Assembly (NCBI GenBank): GCA_015491145.1
Contig: WFWM01000071.1
Location: 1-11,554 of the forward strand
From: Patescibacteria group bacterium
GTDB taxonomy: Bacteria; Patescibacteriota; Minisyncoccia; Phycocordibacterales; UBA12088
Direction of reading: 5' to 3'
DNA length: 11,554 nt
This document shows positions 1 through 4,873 of this stretch, piece after piece. Under the pieces are notes generated by a model. It was not told the origin of the DNA. It saw nothing but the letters and a program-made list of their open reading frames with translations, and made no database searches. The translations under genes were made by a program, and so were the position numbers. The stretch's first letter is position 1, and the number at the start of each line of letters is the position of its first letter.

Positions 1-16
1 GCAGCCTCGATCAAGG

Positions 17-1183
17 CTATGGGTTCGTTTCTCGTAGCATCTCTTCCAGCGCTTGAAACTTTTCGTCAACTTCTTGCCTCGCTTGCTCAACACGCTGACG
101 GGCTTGGTAGATCGAGAGGAGCGGAGGAAGAGCGATGAAAAGCGGGATGATAAGAAGGGCAATAAGAGCGAAGGCAATCCATCCCCGCCGTTGGGCTGGA
201 GTGATTTCAGGAATGCGGTTGCCGTGGAGCGCCTTGAGTGATCGGTAGAGGTGGAAAATGCCAGCTGCGACGACGGCGCTGAGGAGAGGGGCGAGGAGCA
301 GCCAGATGAAGTAGCCTCCGCTCGCGAAGCCTGTCGCCAAGCCTTCCGGGAGGGAGTAGGTATTAAGAGCAAGCACTGTCGTGAAAAGGAGGAATATGAG
401 CCAGAGCGCCATAGCAAAGAGTACGCCGACAGCGAGGACGGAAAAAGCGAGAACAGTCAGCCTCCCAAGGACTCCTAGTGTATTCCCCTGCACATACGCC
501 TTACTCATAAGTAGTGCGCGGATGCCGCGCTGATTGTCTTCAATGAGCGCGAATGGGGCGAACGCAAACCATGTGAGGAAAAGAATGCCCGGAATGAGGA
601 AAAGGAGGAACCCGGCAAGGACGAGGGCCCCCTGCAGCGCAGTAATCCAACCAAGTGAGAAGAGAATGCGCACACCCTTTTTTACTGTGCTCCAGAAATG
701 GAGCTGTCCCTTTGGAGTGGTGATGGCGTAGAGGAGTGCCCCAAGGCTCCAAATGTTCAGTAGGAACGAGAGAATCGCTGAGAGCAAGCCACTGAGAAAG
801 AGTGCCACGATACCGATAACGGAACCGCTGACAAATGAGAAGAGAGCAAGGAGCAGGTAAAGCGCACCCTGCAGGAGGAGGAAGAAGAGGCTAAGGAGGA
901 TGAAGGTGCCGAGCCGTTCCCGCACAGTAGCGAACGCTGCCTTCACGAGGGAGAAGGCCCCCGGTAGAGAACCAGACTCCGTTCCCACACCCCCTCCTGA
1001 GAGGGAGAAGCCGGCGGCATTTGCTGCGTGCGCCGCATTTGCCTGTTCGATGGAGGCGAATGCAGCCTCCACATCAGCGCGTTGCCACCCGCGGCTCAAG
1101 AGTTCGGCGGTAACCATTTCCTTGGTCGCACCTTGGGCGAGACGCTGCTGGATGTAGGTAAGGAGTTCCGGCGTGATCGGCAT
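17..1183 (-). CDS. Polytopic membrane protein with N-terminal helical domain
   Basis: A 388-residue protein of unknown function. Residues 1-47 form a soluble, amphipathic helical domain (starts MPITPELLTYIQQRL, ends near AAFASIEQ), which I associate with Parcubacteria membrane proteins. An Ala/Gly/Ser-rich linker (about 48-75) follows. The rest is strongly hydrophobic, with probable membrane segments near 92-118, 120-153, 172-214 (likely two), 240-272, 290-312 and 334-358. The C-terminus (about 357-388) is charged and helical, rich in Arg, Glu and Gln, and could be a short coiled coil. I see no catalytic motif. The overall plan, with several long hydrophobic helices and an amphipathic segment near 160-170, resembles the broad family of uncharacterised DUF-type polytopic proteins, but I cannot name it. 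The ATG at 1183 is chosen because it begins the conserved-looking helical domain and a TATTAT -10 lies 23 nt upstream. The gene reads leftwards and ends in TAG at 17-19. It is a real gene; its function is unknown. Confidence 0.85.
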   Translation of the reverse strand: MPITPELLTYIQQRLAQGATKEMVTAELLSRGWQRADVEAAFASIEQANAAHAANAAGFSLSGGGVGTESGSLPGAFSLVKAAFATVRERLGTFILLSLFFLLLQGALYLLLALFSFVSGSVIGIVALFLSGLLSAILSFLLNIWSLGALLYAITTPKGQLHFWSTVKKGVRILFSLGWITALQGALVLAGFLLFLIPGILFLTWFAFAPFALIEDNQRGIRALLMSKAYVQGNTLGVLGRLTVLAFSVLAVGVLFAMALWLIFLLFTTVLALNTYSLPEGLATGFASGGYFIWLLLAPLLSAVVAAGIFHLYRSLKALHGNRIPEITPAQRRGWIAFALIALLIIPLFIALPPLLSIYQARQRVEQARQEVDEKFQALEEMLRETNP

Positions 1184-1206
1184 AGGAAGTTTCGAGTTAG
1201 AGGGAG

Positions 1207-1212
1207 ATAATA
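1207..1212 (-). promoter_or_regulatory. Putative -10 box (TATTAT) of the membrane protein gene
   Basis: On the minus strand TATTAT occupies 1212 to 1207 and is followed by a 23-nt leader before the ATG at 1183. No Shine-Dalgarno sequence is visible in the leader (it ends in ACTTCCT), and I see no convincing -35. The call rests on position and match to the consensus only. Confidence 0.4.
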
Positions 1213-1253
1213 GGAGATATGAACTGGTGCAATGGTACCAAGTATTCGAAGGG

Positions 1254-1333
1254 AAGGAAAGAAAGGACAGAAAGGAAAGAAAGGACAGAAAGGAAAGAAA
1301 GGACAGAAAGGAAAGAAAGGACAGAAAGGACAG
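1254..1333. repeat. Purine-rich 18-bp tandem repeat (minisatellite)
   Basis: The unit aaaggaaagaaaggacag occurs about 4.5 times without a mismatch: 1254-1270 (lacking the first base), 1271-1288, 1289-1306, 1307-1324, and a half unit at 1325-1333. Each unit consists of two related 9-bp halves (aaaggaaag and aaaggacag). The plus strand is almost pure purine, broken by one C per unit. The array lies between the promoter of the leftward membrane protein gene and tRNA-Leu. Read as protein it gives Lys/Gly/Gln or Lys/Arg/Asp repeats, but every such frame runs on into the tRNA, so I treat it as non-coding. Perfect copies suggest recent slippage and copy-number variation between strains. Confidence 0.95.
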
Positions 1334-1370
1334 GAAGGGCCGGCGGGGGTTTGGTTGAAGAGGGAAGTCG

Positions 1371-1382
1371 TGGCAATATTAC
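1371..1382 (+). promoter_or_regulatory. Putative promoter element of tRNA-Leu
   Basis: TGGCAATATTAC precedes the tRNA. It can be read as an extended -10 (TG at 1371-1372, CAATAT at 1374-1379), ending 9 nt before the mature 5' end. This matches the arrangement at tRNA-Ile and tRNA-Ser, but the box itself is a poorer match, with C in place of the first T. Confidence 0.35.
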
Positions 1383-1388
1383 GTTTGC

Positions 1389-1468
1389 GGGCAGGTGGCG
1401 GAATTGGTAGACGCGCGTGGCTTAGGACCACGTGGATCACCGTGGGGGTTCGAGTCCCCCCCTGCCCA
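1389..1468 (+). tRNA. tRNA-Leu (anticodon UAG)
   Basis: A full cloverleaf can be folded by eye. The acceptor stem GGGCAGG (1389-1395) pairs with CCTGCCC (1461-1467). The anticodon stem CGTGG/CCACG (1416-1420, 1428-1432) encloses loop CTTAGGA with anticodon TAG at 1423-1425. The T arm is GGGGG-TTCGAGT-CCCCC (1444-1460), and a longer variable region (1433-1443) fits a class II leucine tRNA. It reads CUA and, by wobble, other CUN codons. The discriminator is A1468, followed by CC and then G, so the terminal CCA is not fully encoded and must be completed by tRNA nucleotidyltransferase. A long hairpin starts right at the discriminator base. Confidence 0.95.
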
Positions 1469-1510
1469 CCGCAGCCCTCGGCAAGGCTCCGCCTTGCCGA
1501 GGGCTGCGGT
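1468..1510. repeat. Perfect 20-bp hairpin abutting tRNA-Leu
   Basis: The left arm 1468-1487 is exactly complementary to 1491-1510, with only three loop bases (TCC). The stem is GC-rich and begins at the tRNA discriminator base. No T-tract follows on either strand, so it is not a classic intrinsic terminator, though it could still stop or pause polymerase or protect the tRNA precursor's 3' end. The inner core (GCAAGGC-TCC-GCCTTGC) resembles REP-type extragenic palindromes. The similarity of the two sides continues imperfectly into the tRNA T arm (1449-1467) and into 1511-1532. Confidence 0.9.
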
Positions 1511-1533
1511 GTGTGGCAGGAGGGACTCGAACT
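1511..1533 (-). pseudogene. Decayed inverted copy of a tRNA 3' end (tRNA-Leu-like)
   Basis: On the minus strand this stretch reads GTTCGAGTCCCTCCTGCCAC. It is close to the T loop and acceptor end of the neighbouring tRNA-Leu (GTTCGAGTCCCCCCCTGCCC), and it continues into the same palindrome. The T loop TTCGAGT is intact, but the bases before it (CTCAG) cannot pair with those after it (CCCTC). No matching 5' acceptor strand (GTGGCAG) is found upstream on that strand. I therefore read it as a remnant of an inverted duplication, not a working tRNA. It could also be chance similarity helped by the palindrome. Confidence 0.4.
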
Positions 1534-1665
1534 GAGCCCAAACCGAAGGTTTGGGGCTGGCGCGAAGCCGGGGCCGCAAGTTCTTAGCCGCAGCGGGCGC
1601 CGGAGGAAAAGGCATTCAACAGTGCATGCGGCTGTTCAGCAGAAGTGGCTCCGGCTATCAGAGGG
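1534..1665. other. Non-coding stretch with successive hairpins
   Basis: Between the tRNA-like remnant and tRNA-Ile I find no believable gene. The DNA is rich in local hairpins. CCCAAACC (1537-1544) and GGTTTGGG (1548-1555) are perfectly paired around GAA. CTGGC (1557-1561) and GCCGG (1567-1571) pair around GCGAA with one G-T pair. The rest (to 1665) has only weaker GC-rich complementarity. Open frames across it also run through the tRNAs and are not genes. It may be the rest of a decayed tRNA, a small structured RNA, or tRNA precursor spacer. Confidence 0.4.
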
Positions 1666-1737
1666 TGGGCGTGGCAGGATTCGAACCTGCGGCCACGGAG
1701 GTATAAGCTCCGCGCTCTACCGCTGAGCTACACGCCC
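1666..1737 (-). tRNA. tRNA-Ile (anticodon UAU)
   Basis: On the minus strand the acceptor stem GGGCGTG (1737-1731) pairs with CACGCCC (1673-1667). The D arm is GCTC-AGCGGTA-GAGC. The anticodon arm CGGAG-CTTATAC-CTCCG (1712-1696) has anticodon TAT at 1705-1703, and the T arm is GCAGG-TTCGAAT-CCTGC (1690-1674). All stems are perfect. UAU reads the AUA isoleucine codon. Most bacteria instead use a CAU tRNA modified to lysidine by TilS, so this direct reader is less usual. The discriminator is A (1666), followed by CC and then C, so CCA is not encoded. An extended -10 lies 11 nt upstream. AUA codons are used in the window, for example in pilM at 5767-5769. Confidence 0.93.
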
Positions 1738-1748
1738 CCGTAGGGAGC

Positions 1749-1757
1749 ACTCTACCA
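1749..1757 (-). promoter_or_regulatory. Extended -10 promoter of tRNA-Ile (TGGTAGAGT)
   Basis: The minus strand reads TGGTAGAGT from 1757 to 1749, leaving 11 nt before the mature tRNA start at 1737. That is exactly the same spacing as the TGGTACAGT box before tRNA-Ser. No -35 hexamer is evident. Since recG ends at 1805 on the same strand with no terminator hairpin between, read-through from recG is also possible. Confidence 0.55.
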
Positions 1758-1804
1758 CATTCTGCCTGCCTGCGTTGCCTTTCTTTCGTGCTCCCGCCTT
1801 CTTC

Positions 1805-4024
1805 TCACTCGTAGTGAATTTGCTCGAGCGCGGCAAATGCCCGTTCACGCAGGAGGGAGAATCGTTGGAGCGAAGGATCCTGAGCAACGATCGCCTTCGC
1901 CTCCTCCCGCGCCGCCTGCACGAGCTTGAGGTTCTTGAGCGCTTCCATACCAAGGTCGGAAAAGCCGCTCTGGCGCGTTCCGCTCAGATCGCCGGCTCCG
2001 CGGAGCGCGAGGTCTGCCTCCGCGAGGGCAAAGCCGTCAGTGGTGGTGGCGAAGACGGAAAGGCGCTTGCGGGTGGCAGGACCCCACGATTCAGCGAAGC
2101 AGTAGCAGTAGGCTTGATGGGAGGAACGGAGAATACGTCCGCGCAGCTGATGAAGTTGGGCGAGCCCGAAACGTTCCGCGCTCTCGATAATCATTACGGT
2201 AGCGTTAGGGACATTGACCCCAACCTCCACCACCGTTGTGGTGACGAGAATGTCGATATCGTGGTTGAGGAACGCCTGCATCACCTCTTCCCTCTCTTTT
2301 GCGCTCATTTTGCCGTGGAGAACGCCGATGCGCCACGCCGGGAAGACGGATTGCGCGAGATGCTTCGCCTCTTCCTCCACGGAACGGGCTTGCAGTGCGA
2401 GGGGGTTTTGCGCATCGGGCGTTGCGATGCGGGGACAAATCACATACACCTGCCTCCCTTCCTTGAGCTTCGCTTCCACTGCCTGGTACACGCGTGTGCG
2501 GTCTTGCGGTTTCACGATGGTGGTAATCGGTACCTTTCTTCCGGGAGGGAGCTCATCGAGGGTGGAAAGATCGAGGTCGCCGTAGAAGGTGAGGGCGAGC
2601 GTGCGGGGAATAGGGGTGGCGCTCATCGAAAGGAGGTGGGGCGCAATGGCGTCTTTCCGGGCGAGCGCCTTGCGTTGGGCGGTGCCGAAACGGTGCTGTT
2701 CGTCAATAATCACAAGCGCGAGTTCCGCAAACTGCACCTGCTTTTCAATGAGGGCGTGGGTACCCACCACGATAGCCACTGATCCATCCCGGATCCACTG
2801 CAGCAGCTGCCGCTTGCTCACCCGTGTCGGTTTCGTGGGATTTGTCTTGGAAGGAAAGACTGCGGCCCCCCCGGAAGTGAGGAGCCCGATGCGGATGGGC
2901 AGGTGGTGGAAGAGTGAGGAGAGCTCTGCAAACTGCTGGCGCGCGAGCAGCTCCGTGGGGGCCATATAGGCAGCCTGCAGGGGGGCGTAGCGGTTTGCAG
3001 AGCGCGGAGAGGTGACGACGGCAAAGAGTGCGGCGGCGGCAACTGCCGTTTTGCCGCTTCCCACATCCCCCTCAAGGAGGCGGAGCATCGGGCGGGGGCG
3101 TTTGAGGTCGGTGAGAATCTCCCGAGCTGCCCGCCACTGCGCTTTCGTGGGGGTAAACGGGAAGCGTTCCCGCATAAAGGTAGCCACCTTCTGCCAGTCT
3201 GCATTGATTTGGATGCTCCGCTTTGCTTCGTACTGGTGCCGTTCATAGGCGTGGGCTACCTGCAGGACAAATACCTCCTCAAAGGCAAACCGTTTCCTCG
3301 CTGCCTGTGCCTGCTTTTCGTTGATAGGCTGATGGATCCAGCGGAGCGCGCAGGCGAGGTCCGGCAGGTGGTAGCACGTGCGCACCTTCTCTGGAATAGG
3401 ATCGACGAGTGCTGCAGCGGTGAGGCGGGCGAGCACGCTTCGGATTGCTGCCCGGAACCACAAGGAGCTCACCCCCTTCGTCTCCGGATAGATGGCGAGG
3501 TAGCCGTGGGTTGCCACATCTTGGGACGCGAAGAGCGAATGGTGCACCTCTTCAGGGGCGATGGTGGTAGGTTCCACATCCGGGTTTGCGAGGTAGCGGC
3601 GCTTTCCCCTGCCGTACACGATGCCGGCGAGCTTCACGACGGTTCCCTCTTTTAGCATTTTTGCCATATACGGTTGATGGAACCAACGAACGAGGAGGGT
3701 TCCCGAACCATCGGCTACGACAGCCTCGGCAACTGGCTTTTTTGTTCGAAATGTTTTGCCTGTTTTCAGGGATTGGATGACGCCGAATACCACCACCTCT
3801 TCCCGATCACCTATCTCGTTGATGCGCTTGAGCATCGAGAGGTTTTCGTAGCGGGAGGGGAAGTGGTAGAGTAGGTCGCGGACCGTCTGCAAACCGAGCC
3901 GCTTGAGGCCGGCGCGCACCTTTGGTCGCAAGCGGAATGCGCGCTCGAGGGGGGTAGCGAGGGAGAGTGCCGTTTGCCTCGTGGGGGCGGTGGAGACCTC
4001 TGACTGCGAGAGACGGTCTGCCAT
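1805..4024 (-). CDS. recG: ATP-dependent DNA helicase RecG
   Basis: RecG is a superfamily 2 helicase that reverses stalled forks and drives branch migration. From the ATG at 4024 the protein has 739 residues, slightly longer than the roughly 690 typical of the family. The N-terminal wedge/OB region covers about 20-160. Helicase motifs follow in order: TPTKAQWRA (291-299), Walker A GDVGSGKT (319-326), APTELLARQ (355-363), DEQH (441-444), SAT (468-470) and TTTVVEVGVNVPNA (595-608). QLRGRILR (626-633) corresponds to motif VI, and the C-terminal wedge-contacting region is LALRGAGDLSGTRQSG (672-687). Motif VI departs from the usual QLRGRVGRG: both arginines remain but VG is IL. An insert of about 20 residues (near 385-404) sits before the DEQH segment. 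The frame stays open upstream to 4201, but that extension is unlike RecG and overlaps the cupredoxin gene; the ATG at 4024 also sits just behind a -10 box. Identity is certain; the start is likely. Confidence 0.97.
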   Translation of the reverse strand: MADRLSQSEVSTAPTRQTALSLATPLERAFRLRPKVRAGLKRLGLQTVRDLLYHFPSRYENLSMLKRINEIGDREEVVVFGVIQSLKTGKTFRTKKPVAEAVVADGSGTLLVRWFHQPYMAKMLKEGTVVKLAGIVYGRGKRRYLANPDVEPTTIAPEEVHHSLFASQDVATHGYLAIYPETKGVSSLWFRAAIRSVLARLTAAALVDPIPEKVRTCYHLPDLACALRWIHQPINEKQAQAARKRFAFEEVFVLQVAHAYERHQYEAKRSIQINADWQKVATFMRERFPFTPTKAQWRAAREILTDLKRPRPMLRLLEGDVGSGKTAVAAAALFAVVTSPRSANRYAPLQAAYMAPTELLARQQFAELSSLFHHLPIRIGLLTSGGAAVFPSKTNPTKPTRVSKRQLLQWIRDGSVAIVVGTHALIEKQVQFAELALVIIDEQHRFGTAQRKALARKDAIAPHLLSMSATPIPRTLALTFYGDLDLSTLDELPPGRKVPITTIVKPQDRTRVYQAVEAKLKEGRQVYVICPRIATPDAQNPLALQARSVEEEAKHLAQSVFPAWRIGVLHGKMSAKEREEVMQAFLNHDIDILVTTTVVEVGVNVPNATVMIIESAERFGLAQLHQLRGRILRSSHQAYCYCFAESWGPATRKRLSVFATTTDGFALAEADLALRGAGDLSGTRQSGFSDLGMEALKNLKLVQAAREEAKAIVAQDPSLQRFSLLRERAFAALEQIHYE

Positions 4025-4031
4025 CCCGCCT

Positions 4032-4037
4032 ATGATA
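4032..4037 (-). promoter_or_regulatory. Putative -10 box for leaderless recG mRNA (TATCAT)
   Basis: Minus-strand TATCAT (4037 to 4032) is followed by only 7 nt (AGGCGGG) and then the recG ATG. Transcription starting the usual 6-8 nt after the box would begin at the ATG itself. The AGGCGGG is too close to the ATG to act as a normal Shine-Dalgarno sequence, which supports a leaderless reading. Confidence 0.5.
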
Positions 4038-4097
4038 TATGAGCGAGATAAGGAAGCGAACCGGCGTGGCCAATCTCTCGGCGAAGGGAGCTCCGCA

Positions 4098-4595
4098 CTA
4101 CTCTTCTCTTGGCTTGACGACCAGCGTTCCCACCATTCCAAGTTGGCGATGGTTGCTGACTGAGCAGTAGTACTCGAACGAGCCGATTTTGTTTGCAACA
4201 AAGGTTATTTCGGCCTGCTCTCCTGTGGAGATGGTTGGCGTTCGAACGCCAAATGCTTCGAGCACGAGGTTGTGTACCCCCTCTCGATTGATGAGCACGA
4301 TACGCACCCGATCCCCTTTTGTCACCTCTATCCGATTCGGGCGGAAGAAGAAGTTACCCGCTTCCACCCGGATAGTGACCGTTTCCGGCGCCTCTGATGC
4401 TAGTCCTCGGGCCTGGGTCATCTCTTCAGATGGGAGGGGTGCGGTAGATTGCTGTGTATTGGCAGCTGGAGCGCCTCCTGTGCTTTGCGGAGGAGAGCCT
4501 TCCCTCGTTGTGAATAACCGAGGGAGCAAGAAGAGCGCAACCACCCCAACACCGATAAGCGCAATAAGGAGGGTCATTTGGCGTTTCTGTTTCAT
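4098..4595 (-). CDS. Membrane-anchored cupredoxin (blue copper protein)
   Basis: A 165-residue protein with one N-terminal membrane segment (about 7-27, after a Lys/Arg-rich start MKQKRQ). A Pro/Ser/Ala/Gln-rich linker (about 33-70) leads to a cupredoxin beta-sandwich (about 72-160) that would sit outside the cell. Likely type 1 copper ligands are His108 (in REGVHNLVL), Cys144, His149 and Met154 (in YYCSVSNHRQLGM). The C-x4-H-x4-M spacing is like rusticyanin and unlike the two-cysteine CuA site of oxidase subunit II, so one copper is expected. Cupredoxins carry single electrons or bind and store copper; no redox partner is encoded nearby, so its role here is open. The ATG at 4595 is chosen because it begins the signal-anchor. 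The frame extends upstream to 4937, but that part is antisense to tRNA-Ser. A TGCTATGCT box lies 66 nt upstream, and no Shine-Dalgarno is seen. Confidence 0.9.
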   Translation of the reverse strand: MKQKRQMTLLIALIGVGVVALFLLPRLFTTREGSPPQSTGGAPAANTQQSTAPLPSEEMTQARGLASEAPETVTIRVEAGNFFFRPNRIEVTKGDRVRIVLINREGVHNLVLEAFGVRTPTISTGEQAEITFVANKIGSFEYYCSVSNHRQLGMVGTLVVKPREE

Positions 4596-4661
4596 AAGAT
4601 GAGGAAGGGTTACGAGCAGTGCGGTTGCTAAGGAGGAAGCGGCTAATGATGATCGTACGGT

Positions 4662-4670
4662 AGCATAGCA
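4662..4670 (-). promoter_or_regulatory. Extended -10 promoter candidate for the cupredoxin gene
   Basis: TGCTATGCT reads on the minus strand from 4670 to 4662 and would give a 5' leader of about 60 nt. It is the same TGNTANNNT type seen elsewhere in the window, and it lies back to back with the tRNA-Ser promoter. The 133-bp gap between cupredoxin and tRNA-Ser holds these two boxes and nothing else I can recognise. Confidence 0.4.
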
Positions 4671-4708
4671 GGAGGAGGTGCCGATGGGTAGAGTGGGGAC
4701 GCAGGGTG

Positions 4709-4717
4709 TGGTACAGT
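4709..4717 (+). promoter_or_regulatory. Extended -10 promoter of tRNA-Ser (TGGTACAGT)
   Basis: TGGTACAGT ends 11 nt before the mature 5' end of tRNA-Ser, the same spacing as at tRNA-Ile. The sequence where a -35 would lie (about 4689-4694, AGAGTG in a G-rich run) does not resemble TTGACA. Confidence 0.55.
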
Positions 4718-4728
4718 AGCATTCGCAA

Positions 4729-4819
4729 GGAGGGGTGGCTGAGCTGGTCGAAAGCGCCTCACTGCTAATGAGGTAGGGGGCCCAAAGCCCCCTCGAGGGT
4801 TCGAATCCCTCCCCCTCCG
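4729..4819 (+). tRNA. tRNA-Ser (anticodon GCU)
   Basis: A class II tRNA. The acceptor GGAGGGG (4729-4735) pairs with CCCCTCC (4812-4818). The anticodon arm is CCTCA-CTGCTAA-TGAGG with anticodon GCT, reading AGC and AGU. The long variable arm has a GGGGGC/GCCCCC stem around CCAAA. The T arm is GAGGG-TTCGAAT-CCCTC (4795-4811). The discriminator is G4819, as expected for serine tRNAs. It is followed by CC and then G, so the last base of CCA is not encoded. The gene converges with comF; only about 54 bp without clear structure lie between them. Confidence 0.96.
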
Positions 4820-4873
4820 CCGCAGGAAAAGCTTCGAGCTCGGTAAGTCCTGAAAAGGGGATATTTCTTCCTG

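Noticed and set aside
1254..1333. CRISPR array
   Set aside because: The 18-bp units are directly contiguous, with no spacers, and no cas gene is near.
1468..1510. Intrinsic terminator of tRNA-Leu
   Set aside because: The stem is strong but no T-tract follows on either strand; kept as a repeat of unknown function.
1511..1620. A functional fourth tRNA on the minus strand
   Set aside because: The T loop is present, but the T stem, acceptor 5' strand and anticodon stem cannot be paired.
1232..1726. A 164-residue frame with collagen-like GQKGKK repeats
   Set aside because: It runs through the tandem repeat, tRNA-Leu, the palindrome and antisense tRNA-Ile. The repeat-like protein is a by-product of the DNA repeat and the tRNA antisense peptides are familiar annotation artefacts.
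1775..2782. Long plus-strand frame (335 residues)
   Set aside because: Entirely antisense to recG, with Arg/Gly/Glu-rich shadow composition and no domain.
4025..4201. N-terminal extension of RecG to 4201
   Set aside because: The extra 59 residues overlap the cupredoxin gene in another frame, do not resemble RecG and lie across the predicted promoter.
4827..4840. Terminator for comF (AGCT-CGA-AGCT with TTT on the minus strand)
   Set aside because: Only a 4-bp stem and three Ts; too weak to call.
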